Assembly (NCBI GenBank): GCA_947522695.1 | Contig: CANNTX010000034.1 | Span: 1-12,990, forward strand | Source of the DNA: an uncultured Bacilli bacterium | GTDB lineage: Bacteria > Bacillota_I > Bacilli_A > RF39 > UBA660 | Reading direction: 5' to 3' | DNA length: 12,990 nt | Program-made: the position numbers and the translations under genes | Part shown: positions 6,635 to 12,990 of the stretch, piece by piece | Position numbering within the stretch: position 1 is the first letter of the stretch | Layout: the number at the start of each line of letters is the position of its first letter | The notes under the pieces: model-generated | The model's input: the letters and a program-made list of their open reading frames with translations, nothing else | Database searches by the model: none | Told to the model about the DNA's origin: nothing

Positions 6635-8417
6635 CGTTATTATCATCTAAACTAAAATCTTTATTATTTTCTTCTTCATAATAATCTTCTAAAGTTAAAT
6701 TATTTTCTTTAAAATATGAAGCAAGATCATTTCCAACATATCTTAAATGCCAAGGCTCATAATTATAACCAGTTATTTTCTCCTTATCAAAAGGATATCT
6801 CAATATAAATCCAAATTTATAACAATTCTCTTTAATAAAATTACAAATATCTTTTTCTTTTATAAAATCATCATTTATTAAGTAATCTCCATTTTTAAAA
6901 ATTGCTAAATCAACGGCTAAACCAGTTTGATGTTCAGAATAACCTGGTTTAGCCACATATTTATTAACATAGACTAGATCTTTTTCCTTTAAAGTTTCTT
7001 CATATATGATTTTTTGCTTATCATAACTTCTATAAGCACTTTCAATTTCTAAATCAATATTATTTTCCTTAGCATAGTTAATAAATTCTAATATTTTTTC
7101 TAAAGTTTTTTCTTCTAGTATTACCTCACCAGTATATTTTGAATTATATTTAGCAAAATTACATCTATATTCTTTACTTAATTCATTTTCTTTATTAATA
7201 AGAATATCATATTTATATTTATCATATTCTTTGTCCATTATCTCTAAAGTATTTAAAACTGCTTTTGTATTAATATCAATTGTATGAGAAAAATGTTTTT
7301 TTAGTCTAGAAAAGCCTCCCTTAACATTTTCATCGATATAATCGCTTAAATCTAAATCAATAAATTGAGACAAAGGATTACTTCTTACCTTTGAAAGTTC
7401 AACAACCAAACTTCCTGGAATAAGAGTTCTAACTTTTGAACAAAAAGTAGTATAAGTAGTTGGTTTAATTAACCTGTACTCTGTATTCTTTCCATAACAT
7501 TTAGCAACATTTCTATTATACATAATCTCTCTAATACCATATTTTTCATTCCAATGATTTATATCATTCATTTTATCTAAATAATAGACAATACCACCAC
7601 AAGCATGAAAGATAAATGAACCAATAACATCATAATTTTCTTTTAAATATTTATAATAATTAATTAATGCTGTATTTTCTGGCTCTTCTACAAATCTATC
7701 TCTAAATCTTGAAGGGCATCCTAAAGGTCCTTGTTTAAACAAATCTATATTACATAATCTACTATTAGGGTTATTACTACCATTTTCTAGAAATCTTTTT
7801 AAATATTCTCCACATTCAATATTAGCATTTAAATCGACCCCATTTGCATTACTACTCCATGTAGATAAAACTCCATATCCTAAATTATTTTTATCAAATA
7901 TATCTTTTACACTTTCTTTAACTTTTGCATACTTTTCTGGTATGCATCTATAATCTATATGTTTAAACATCATTAGAGATAACATATCTTCTTTTTCGCC
8001 AAAGTTATTAACACTAATATCATCAAAGATACTATTTAAATAATATTCTAAACAAGTTAATTGTTCTGTTAAATAATTACTTTCTTTTGGAATCAATGCT
8101 CTAAAGGCACTAGTAACAATTATGGTTCCTTCTGGATTTTCAAAAGGAAAGAAATGCACTGTATACTTATTTTCATCTATGTATATTTCTTTATCACATA
8201 ATTTTTTCATAAACAAAAGAATAAATACATTGGTAATTAATTCACAAGCGTGTTTACCAGCACTTAAAATTACATGCTTATTCCCATGCCCATAACTATA
8301 ATGCCTTATTGGTTCTCCATAGGTAGAATATCCAATGCTTTTTTCCTCTTTTATTACATTTTTATCTAAAGAATTTAAAAATTCAATCATTTCATCATAA
8401 GTCATAATCCTAAACAT
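6615..8417 (-). CDS. Fusion of M14 zinc carboxypeptidase and VanY-type D,D-carboxypeptidase
   Basis: This 600-residue protein joins two peptidases. The N-terminal M14 domain (about 5-385) has the zinc motif HACE (H56, E59), NPEGT (94-98), NGVDLNANI (192-200), the third ligand H271 in FHACGG and the catalytic E340 in VVELSK. The usual LNRN arginine that holds a substrate carboxylate is alanine here. The C-terminal VanY/M15B domain (about 425-575) has AYRSYDKQ (461-468), SEHQTGLAVD (ligands H496 and D503) and EPWHLRYVG (catalytic E554, ligand H557). Both sites look intact. M14 relatives cut the gamma-D-Glu-diaminopimelate bond of stem peptides and VanY removes the terminal D-Ala, so the fusion could trim one muropeptide at two places. 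No signal peptide or membrane helix is seen, suggesting cytosolic recycling or an unusual export route. The start follows AAGGTGA. Confidence 0.92.
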   Translation of the reverse strand: MFRIMTYDEMIEFLNSLDKNVIKEEKSIGYSTYGEPIRHYSYGHGNKHVILSAGKHACELITNVFILLFMKKLCDKEIYIDENKYTVHFFPFENPEGTIIVTSAFRALIPKESNYLTEQLTCLEYYLNSIFDDISVNNFGEKEDMLSLMMFKHIDYRCIPEKYAKVKESVKDIFDKNNLGYGVLSTWSSNANGVDLNANIECGEYLKRFLENGSNNPNSRLCNIDLFKQGPLGCPSRFRDRFVEEPENTALINYYKYLKENYDVIGSFIFHACGGIVYYLDKMNDINHWNEKYGIREIMYNRNVAKCYGKNTEYRLIKPTTYTTFCSKVRTLIPGSLVVELSKVRSNPLSQFIDLDLSDYIDENVKGGFSRLKKHFSHTIDINTKAVLNTLEIMDKEYDKYKYDILINKENELSKEYRCNFAKYNSKYTGEVILEEKTLEKILEFINYAKENNIDLEIESAYRSYDKQKIIYEETLKEKDLVYVNKYVAKPGYSEHQTGLAVDLAIFKNGDYLINDDFIKEKDICNFIKENCYKFGFILRYPFDKEKITGYNYEPWHLRYVGNDLASYFKENNLTLEDYYEEENNKDFSLDDNNEKITSH

Positions 8418-8460
8418 ATAAAATCACCTTAACAATATCTTATCATAATTTAAATTAATT

Positions 8461-8491
8461 AAAAAATAAAAAAACAAGCAAATTGCTTGTT
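8461..8491 (-). terminator. Terminator of the tRNA-Asn gene
   Basis: AACAAGCAA and TTGCTTGTT (8473-8491, one central base) form a 9-bp dyad. Read on the minus strand it is followed by TTTTTATTTTTT (8472-8461), a strong U tract. The plus strand has no T run after it, so it acts only for the tRNA. Confidence 0.88.
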
Positions 8492-8502
8492 AATAATCTA
8501 AA

Positions 8503-8578
8503 TGGCGCCCGATGTAGGACTCGAACCTACGACCTAACGGTTAACAGCCGTGCGCTCTACCGACTGAGCTAATCGGGC
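8503..8578 (-). tRNA. tRNA-Asn (anticodon GTT)
   Basis: The 76-nt gene includes an encoded CCA end. The acceptor stem is GCCCGAT/ATCGGGC (7 bp), the D arm GCTC/GAGC, the anticodon loop CTGTTAA with GTT, and the T arm GTAGG-TTCGAGT-CCTAC. The discriminator base is G. The top pair of the anticodon stem is C27 against U43, a mismatch; the other four pairs are sound. It has its own promoter and terminator. Confidence 0.98.
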
Positions 8579-8600
8579 ATTTCTTTCGACTACAAACAAT

Positions 8601-8629
8601 ACTATACTCTAAGTTTATATTAAATTCAA
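8601..8629 (-). promoter_or_regulatory. Promoter of tRNA-Asn
   Basis: On the minus strand a -35 TTGAAT (8629-8624) and a -10 TATAGT (8606-8601) are separated by exactly 17 bp. Initiation near 8594 would leave a 5' leader of about 16 nt before the mature tRNA at 8578. Confidence 0.75.
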
Positions 8630-8666
8630 GTATTTTTTTAACAAAAATAAATTTTTTTTAAATTTA

Positions 8667-8694
8667 TTGCTTTTACTTAAAAAAATGATATAAT
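8667..8694 (+). promoter_or_regulatory. Promoter of the LysM-like protein operon
   Basis: A -35 TTGCTT (8667-8672) is followed at 16 bp by TATAAT (8689-8694), which also has the extended TG at 8686-8687. The ATG at 8728 lies about 27 nt past the expected start, behind AGGAGA. Confidence 0.8.
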
Positions 8695-8727
8695 AATAAT
8701 AGAATAAAAAAGGTAGGAGATATAAAT

Positions 8728-10026
8728 ATGAACATGGAACTATTCTCAAATATAGATGAAGGAACAAATTTTTTAAATTATAAGGCTAAAAATCGAATTA
8801 CAAATTTAGAAAATCTATGCAATCAAGACGAAAAAGACATTCTTGATTATATTAATAGTTGTTCAAATATATTTCAAAAGTACAATAAAAACAATCTAAT
8901 TGAAGAAATATATAATGTTGATTCAGAACTACAATCATTAAACAGCGATGATATTGACGAAAACAAAATAACTGAATTAAAAGGAAAAAGGGAAATTGCA
9001 TCTTTTGAATTTAAACAATTTATTGAAGAATTACAATCATTATATGATAATGAAAACCTAGATTTATCAAAAAAAGCTAGTTATCTTTCTGATAGAGAAG
9101 ATATAGAGTTTGCTTATAAAAAAATCATAAATCGTTCATTAGACATTCATGATAAAAAGAATATTATTGGATCTATTGAAGAATCGTATCCTGAAGCACG
9201 TGAATTCAATGTTGATGAATTTAAAAAAACATCTATTACATTTAAAATGATTAATGATTATATGAGTCCTTCAACAAACGACAGTTCTTTTGAACCTACA
9301 ATAGAAACAAATAATGAAAAACCATCTACACCTGAATTTGATGAAGATTTATATGTGATAAAAATATCTGAAGCTCCTGAAAGTCTAAAAATAAAAGATA
9401 AAGAAGAAACTAAGAAAATAGAAGACAATAATCCAATTTCTGTTGAAAGTGATACAACCTTCTTTGGCGAAGATGATGCGTTAACAGAATCTATATTAAA
9501 TAATGATATACCTCAGTTTGAAGAAGTAGAAGAGGTTAAAACAACACCATTAGAAGATATTCCTTTGGATGTTGATTTAGTTCCTGTTACAGATAATGAT
9601 GAAAAAGAACCAAGTTCTAATAAAGATGAAACAAAAAATTCAAAAGAAGCTTCCGATTCAAGCGAAAACACAATTTCAGTAGAAAAAAATAACACAGAAG
9701 AAAAAACTAAGGAAAATTCAGGAGAATCCGAGGAAATAGCACCAGCAGAGGAACCACAAAAAGAAGATAGTACTAATGAAATGACATATACAATGGATGA
9801 AAATGATACATTATCAAATATTGCTCTTGCTTTATTTGAAGATCAAACACTTGCTGATAAAGCTGTTAGCAAAATAATTAAAAACAATAAAGAAGCAATT
9901 GATAAAAGATTAGCTGAAAAAAATATAACTGATGATAAAAATATAGCTACCGAAAAAGGAATATTAACTGGAATTACATTAAATTTATCAAAAGTATTTG
10001 AAGAAGTTGTTAAAAATAACAATTAA
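8728..10026 (+). CDS. Acidic protein with a C-terminal LysM-like domain
   Basis: The 432-residue protein has three parts. Residues 1-180 look mostly alpha-helical with coiled-coil character, and I recognise no family. Residues 185-350 are a low-complexity linker very rich in Glu, Asp, Asn, Ser and Thr, probably disordered. Residues about 352-428 resemble a LysM domain: YTMDENDTLSNIALALF, then a helix with KIIKNNKEAI, then a distant GILTGITLNL. The match is degenerate and has an insertion. LysM domains usually bind the GlcNAc-containing backbone of cell walls, yet there is no signal peptide or membrane helix here, which is odd. The ATG at 8728 is favoured over the one at 8734 by AGGAG spacing. 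It heads an operon with the 76-residue gene 18 nt downstream. Confidence 0.85.
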   Translation: MNMELFSNIDEGTNFLNYKAKNRITNLENLCNQDEKDILDYINSCSNIFQKYNKNNLIEEIYNVDSELQSLNSDDIDENKITELKGKREIASFEFKQFIEELQSLYDNENLDLSKKASYLSDREDIEFAYKKIINRSLDIHDKKNIIGSIEESYPEAREFNVDEFKKTSITFKMINDYMSPSTNDSSFEPTIETNNEKPSTPEFDEDLYVIKISEAPESLKIKDKEETKKIEDNNPISVESDTTFFGEDDALTESILNNDIPQFEEVEEVKTTPLEDIPLDVDLVPVTDNDEKEPSSNKDETKNSKEASDSSENTISVEKNNTEEKTKENSGESEEIAPAEEPQKEDSTNEMTYTMDENDTLSNIALALFEDQTLADKAVSKIIKNNKEAIDKRLAEKNITDDKNIATEKGILTGITLNLSKVFEEVVKNNN

Positions 10027-10044
10027 TAAAAAGGGAGGATAAAA

Positions 10045-10275
10045 ATGTATTTTACAAAAAATGAAATTATAGAATTAAATGATAATTCAAAATATTTAGT
10101 AATTGATTCAGCATATATAGATAATGAAGCTTATTATAAAGTTGAAAAAATTGATGATGATAAACATACTAATGAGTTTGCATTTATTTCGGCTAAAAAT
10201 GACAATGGAAAGCTATATATTACGAAGAAAATTCCTCAAGAAATAACTTATAAATTAGAAGAAATATGCCAGTAG
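10045..10275 (+). CDS. Small hypothetical protein (76 residues)
   Basis: I do not recognise the family. The sequence alternates short hydrophobic strands with turns (YLVIDSAYI, YYKVEKID, FAFISA, KLYITKKI), suggesting a small beta-barrel or sheet, and ends in a short helix. There is no signal peptide or membrane segment. A strong AAGGGAGG ribosome site lies 7 nt before the ATG. It follows the LysM-like gene after 18 nt with no promoter between, so the two are expressed together; a shared task is inferred. Its stop codon is inside the terminator hairpin. Confidence 0.8.
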   Translation: MYFTKNEIIELNDNSKYLVIDSAYIDNEAYYKVEKIDDDKHTNEFAFISAKNDNGKLYITKKIPQEITYKLEEICQ

Positions 10276-10290
10276 CATATTTTTTTATTT
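10262..10290 (+). terminator. Intrinsic terminator after the 76-residue gene
   Basis: AAATATGC (10262-10269) pairs with GCATATTT (10275-10282) around the loop CAGTA, followed by further T residues (to 10286, then ATTT). The stop codon TAG (10273-10275) sits at the loop/stem junction. Confidence 0.85.
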
Positions 10291-10321
10291 GTCTGTTAAA
10301 CACGTAGAATTTGCATAAAAT

Positions 10322-10351
10322 TTGACTAAAGCCCCCATTATATGATAGAAT
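10322..10351 (+). promoter_or_regulatory. Promoter of the glucosaminidase-like gene
   Basis: TTGACT (10322-10327) and TAGAAT (10346-10351) are 18 bp apart, and TG at 10343-10344 makes the -10 an extended one. An unusually GC-rich leader follows (ACTCGTTCGTCTGAGGAGGGG) with a very strong ribosome site before the ATG at 10385. Confidence 0.8.
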
Positions 10352-10384
10352 AGAACTCGTTCGTCTGAGGAGGGGAACAATAAA

Positions 10385-11236
10385 ATGGATAAAAAATTAT
10401 CTTCACTGAAGATACATAATATAATAGTTTGTGCAATTATACTTATAATATTTGTTATATTTGGAGTAATAAATACTAACGCTGAAGAAGTAAATAAAAA
10501 AGAAGAGGTGTTACCCTCGAACAGCATTAGAATTGGATATTCCTATCGAAAGTTAATTGAAGAAGAACAAAAACAAGAAGTTAATAAATTTAATATTTTA
10601 GATGCTAAAAAAGAAGAAATTAAATTCTTTTCTAACATATTTGATTATGATTATGAAGTAATCTTGGAAGATTTAACTAATATTAATCAAAATGAATTTA
10701 ATGAATATAATATTGGATTGTTAACTGATAAAAATGGAAATTTATTAAAATATAATTCTTTTGAATATGGATTAATAGAATATTTTTATAATTTAAATAA
10801 CATCAATAAAATTAAAAGAAAAACTAAATATATACCATACAGAGGAGATTCAAACTACATAGAAAATTTAATAATATATTTTTCTACTATATATAATAAT
10901 GTTGATACAAAATTACTTTTAAGTATTGGAGCTGCTGAAAGTGGTTATTATAAAGTAAAATATATGTTAAATTATAATAATGTGTATGGTGGAATGAGTT
11001 CTAAAGGATTAATAAAATATAATAATATTGAATTAGGAACATTAACTTATGTAAGAATGATGTCCAAAAATTACTATGCAAAAGGACTTACTACAAAATA
11101 TAGTATTGGAAAAGTTTACTGTCCTGTTATTAATGATGGAGTTAAAACAGCCAGTCATCATTGGATAAATTTAATAGATAAAGCATTAAATAAGTATAAT
11201 AGTTATGACACAAACATTGAATTAAAAAATATTTAG
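10385..11236 (+). CDS. Membrane-anchored or secreted glucosaminidase-like protein
   Basis: The 283-residue protein starts with a positively charged tail and a hydrophobic segment (about 11-30). NTNA-EE at 31-35 could be a signal peptidase site, so it is either secreted or held by an N-terminal anchor. Residues 35-150 are a helical, lysine- and glutamate-rich region of unknown role. Residues about 155-272 resemble the glucosaminidase (endo-beta-N-acetylglucosaminidase, lysozyme-fold) family: LLLSIGAAESGYY with the probable catalytic E185, NNVYGGM (198-204), GTLTYVRMM, and a C-terminal WINLIDKALNKY helix. Such enzymes cut the glycan backbone of peptidoglycan during growth or separation. The match is divergent, so activity is likely but unproven. 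It has its own promoter and terminator. Confidence 0.85.
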   Translation: MDKKLSSLKIHNIIVCAIILIIFVIFGVINTNAEEVNKKEEVLPSNSIRIGYSYRKLIEEEQKQEVNKFNILDAKKEEIKFFSNIFDYDYEVILEDLTNINQNEFNEYNIGLLTDKNGNLLKYNSFEYGLIEYFYNLNNINKIKRKTKYIPYRGDSNYIENLIIYFSTIYNNVDTKLLLSIGAAESGYYKVKYMLNYNNVYGGMSSKGLIKYNNIELGTLTYVRMMSKNYYAKGLTTKYSIGKVYCPVINDGVKTASHHWINLIDKALNKYNSYDTNIELKNI

Positions 11237-11261
11237 AGTAGATTGAAATTCTACTCTTTTT
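11235..11261 (+). terminator. Intrinsic terminator after the glucosaminidase-like gene
   Basis: AGAGTAGA (11235-11242) and TCTACTCT (11250-11257) form an 8-bp stem with a 7-nt loop TTGAAAT, followed by TTTT. It begins within the stop codon TAG (11234-11236). Confidence 0.85.
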
Positions 11262-11271
11262 AATTTATAAT
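11243..11271 (+). promoter_or_regulatory. Promoter of the dCMP deaminase-pgk operon, nested in the terminator
   Basis: A -35 TTGAAA (11243-11248) lies in the loop of the preceding terminator, and a -10 TATAAT (11266-11271) follows at exactly 17 bp. Transcription from about 11278 would give a leader of some 17 nt carrying AGAGGT before the ATG at 11295. Confidence 0.75.
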
Positions 11272-11294
11272 CAATTTAGAAATTAGAGGTAAAT

Positions 11295-11780
11295 ATGAGA
11301 AAAGATAAAATAAATTATTATTTAGATATTGCTGCTTCAGTATCTGAAAGAAGCACTTGTTTACGTAGACACTACGGATGTGTTATCGTTAAAAACGATG
11401 AAATAATTTCTACTGGATATAACGGTGCGCCAAGAGGAAGAAAGAATTGTGATGATCTAGGTTTTTGCTATCGTGAACAAATGGATATTCCAAGAGGAGA
11501 AAGATATGAATTATGTAGAAGTGTGCACGCTGAACAAAATGCTATTATAAGCGCCTCAAGAAATGAACTAATTGACGCAGATCTATATATGGTAGGAATC
11601 AATGCTAAAACCGGAGAAATAGAACCAAAATCAACATCTTGTATGATGTGCAAAAGAGTTGTTATAAATAGTGGTATTAAAAGAGTAATAGTAAGAGAAC
11701 CAGATGATAAATACACTATATATAATGTTGAAGATTGGATTAGTGATGATGATTCATTAAATGGAAAGCTGGGATATTAA
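11295..11780 (+). CDS. comEB: Deoxycytidylate (dCMP) deaminase
   Basis: This zinc enzyme converts dCMP to dUMP, feeding thymidylate synthesis. The 161-residue length is normal. It has the cytidine/deoxycytidylate deaminase signature HAEQNAI with zinc ligand H78 and proton-shuttling E80, and the second motif SCMMC with ligands C116 and C119. Other family marks are RRHYGCVIVKND near 24-35 and GYNGAPRG at 41-48, which are typical of dCMP rather than cytidine deaminases. It is called ComEB in Bacillus subtilis, but no competence genes are nearby. The start follows AGAGGT. The stop codon shares its last base with the ATG of pgk (TAATG), so the two are translationally coupled. Confidence 0.96.
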   Translation: MRKDKINYYLDIAASVSERSTCLRRHYGCVIVKNDEIISTGYNGAPRGRKNCDDLGFCYREQMDIPRGERYELCRSVHAEQNAIISASRNELIDADLYMVGINAKTGEIEPKSTSCMMCKRVVINSGIKRVIVREPDDKYTIYNVEDWISDDDSLNGKLGY

Positions 11781-12925
11781 TGAAAAAAATAACTGATTTT
11801 GATTTTAAAAATAAAAAAGTAATATTAAGATTAGATCTAAATGTTCCAATAAAAGATGGAGAGATTTTATCTAAAGAAAAAATAAATTCTTCATTAAAAA
11901 CAATTAAATATATATCTGATTTAGGCGGAAAAGTAATTATTTTATCCCATTTAGGAAAAATAAAGGAAGAAAAAGATAAAGAAAAAAACAGCTTATTTAT
12001 TGTTTATAAAGAAATGCTAAAGGAATTTAATAATATTTACTTTTCAAGTTCAACTCATGGACCAGTTTTAGAAGAAAAAATAAAGAATCTTAATAATGGT
12101 GATATTTTATTAGTTGAAAATACTAGATTTGAAGATTTAGATAATAAAAAAGAAAGTAGTTGCAATGAAGAACTTTCAAAATACTGGGCATCATTAGGTG
12201 ATATATTTATAAATGATGCATTTGGAATGACTCATCGAAAACATGCTTCAAATTACGGAATATCAAAATATTTACCAAGTGGTATAGGATTTTTAATTGA
12301 AAAGGAAATTATTAGACTTGAACCGGTTATAAATCCAAAACATCCATTTGTAATAATTATGGGCGGAGCAAAAGTTGAAGATAAGCTTGATATAATTAAA
12401 GGTTTATTACCAAAATGTGACCATTTACTTGTTGGTGGAGGAATAGCTAATAGTTTCCTTGCTTGTAATTATAATGTAGGAAAAAGTTTAATAGACGAAG
12501 ATAAAATAGAAGAATTAAAAAACTTACTTTCAGAATATAAAGAAAAAATTATTATTCCAATGGATGCTGTAATTGAAGAAAATGAAAATGTTAGAAATTC
12601 AAAAATTGATAATTTAACAAACGACAGCATCATTTATGATATTGGAACTGAAACAATTAATAACTATGCAAAATATATTTATGAAGCTAAAACAATATTT
12701 TTAAATGGAACTATGGGATTATATGAAAACGATAAGTACTCAATAGGAACAAAAGAAATATTAAATTTAGTATCAAATTCCTCAGCATTTAAAATTGCCG
12801 GGGGTGGGGATGCTCTTGCTAGTATTGAAAAATTTAAAGTTAAAGGATTTGATTACAAGTCTACTGGTGGTGGAGCAACCCTTGAATATATTAAGTCCGG
12901 AAAGCTAAAATGCTTTGAAAATTAA
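11780..12925 (+). CDS. pgk: Phosphoglycerate kinase, divergent
   Basis: This glycolytic enzyme transfers phosphate from 1,3-bisphosphoglycerate to ADP in the cytosol. The 381 residues cover the whole protein, a little shorter than the usual 390-400. Seen in order are RLDLNVP (17-23), SHLGK (56-60), ENTRF (113-117), DAFGMTHRKHAS (146-157), GGAKVEDK (195-202), GGGIANSF (219-226), NGTMG (309-313), GGGD (341-344) and STGGGATLE (361-369). Several normally fixed residues differ: the 3-phosphoglycerate-binding arginines of the TRIRAA and SHLGR motifs are K34 and K60, and NGPMG has become NGTMG. The other two substrate arginines (R116, R153) are kept. There is no strong ribosome site; translation probably depends on coupling with the deaminase through TAATG. 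No other glycolytic gene is visible, and no clear terminator follows. Confidence 0.93.
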   Translation: MKKITDFDFKNKKVILRLDLNVPIKDGEILSKEKINSSLKTIKYISDLGGKVIILSHLGKIKEEKDKEKNSLFIVYKEMLKEFNNIYFSSSTHGPVLEEKIKNLNNGDILLVENTRFEDLDNKKESSCNEELSKYWASLGDIFINDAFGMTHRKHASNYGISKYLPSGIGFLIEKEIIRLEPVINPKHPFVIIMGGAKVEDKLDIIKGLLPKCDHLLVGGGIANSFLACNYNVGKSLIDEDKIEELKNLLSEYKEKIIIPMDAVIEENENVRNSKIDNLTNDSIIYDIGTETINNYAKYIYEAKTIFLNGTMGLYENDKYSIGTKEILNLVSNSSAFKIAGGGDALASIEKFKVKGFDYKSTGGGATLEYIKSGKLKCFEN

Positions 12926-12943
12926 TAATTATAAAATGTAAAA

Positions 12944-12972
12944 TTGCAATTTATCTAATTTTGAATTATAAT
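12944..12972 (+). promoter_or_regulatory. Promoter for a gene beyond the window
   Basis: TTGCAA (12944-12949) and TATAAT (12967-12972) are spaced by exactly 17 bp. GAAAGAGGTT at 12981-12990 resembles a ribosome binding site, so the next gene probably starts just outside the window. Confidence 0.7.
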
Positions 12973-12990
12973 TAAGCCATGAAAGAGGTT

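Noticed and set aside
9513..9695. Minus-strand open frame within the acidic linker
   Set aside because: A Ser/Leu-rich complement of a Glu/Lys/Thr-rich linker, with no start signal.
10285..10527. Minus-strand open frame across the promoter at 10322
   Set aside because: It overlaps a well-formed promoter, ribosome site and signal segment on the plus strand.
11468..11716. Minus-strand open frame within dCMP deaminase
   Set aside because: Complement of conserved zinc-motif coding sequence, with no independent support.
1..12990. Mycoplasma-type genetic code (TGA as Trp)
   Set aside because: Trp codons are TGG and TGA ends a gene (2984-2986). Peptidoglycan enzymes also argue for a walled cell.
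1..12990. CRISPR array, insertion sequence or prophage genes
   Set aside because: No regularly spaced repeats, transposase, integrase or phage structural gene was seen. The tRNA gene at 8503-8578 shows no duplicated end that would mark an integration site.

Overview
The window is very AT-rich and densely packed, with Gram-positive ribosome binding sites (AGGAGG type) and several extended -10 promoters (TGnTATAAT). Tryptophan is read from TGG and TGA is used as a stop, so the code is the standard bacterial one and not that of Mycoplasma. Several genes act on peptidoglycan, so the cell has a wall. This fits a low-GC member of the Bacillota, plausibly an uncultured gut Bacilli or Clostridia lineage; the species cannot be named from the sequence.

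Left part (1-4668), accessory in character. An XRE regulator with two membrane segments and a zinc ribbon (188-796, +) faces a retron (888-2041, -). The retron has a reverse transcriptase with the retron-specific NAxxH and VTG motifs. It is preceded by a non-coding RNA of about 167 nt whose ends pair (GCAGTA/TACTGC) and which starts where an extended -10 promoter predicts. No co-directional effector gene follows the RT. Upstream on the same strand lies a two-gene operon (3628-2122, -): a multi-pass membrane protein of unknown family, overlapping by 11 nt an XRE regulator fused to a VanZ-like membrane domain. A 17-bp perfect palindrome in front of this operon is a likely operator. A 216-residue protein of unknown family (3771-4421, +) follows, then about 250 nt of AT-rich DNA with possible gene remnants.

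Middle part (4669-8727), cell wall and DNA repair. A PdaC-like membrane-anchored peptidoglycan deacetylase and 3-methyladenine DNA glycosylase I (tag) form a + strand pair. They converge on a 600-residue fusion of an M14 zinc carboxypeptidase and a VanY D,D-carboxypeptidase, and share a bidirectional terminator whose arms encode the last residues of both proteins. A tRNA-Asn(GTT) gene with its own promoter and terminator lies beyond it.

Right part (8728-12990). An acidic LysM-like protein and a 76-residue protein form one unit closed by a terminator. A membrane-anchored glucosaminidase-like protein has its own promoter. dCMP deaminase and a divergent phosphoglycerate kinase are translationally coupled (TAATG overlap), and their promoter has its -35 box inside the loop of the preceding terminator. 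The window ends just after a well-formed promoter for a gene outside it.

The main item of interest is the retron, whose effector is not evident, set among HTH-membrane fusion proteins.
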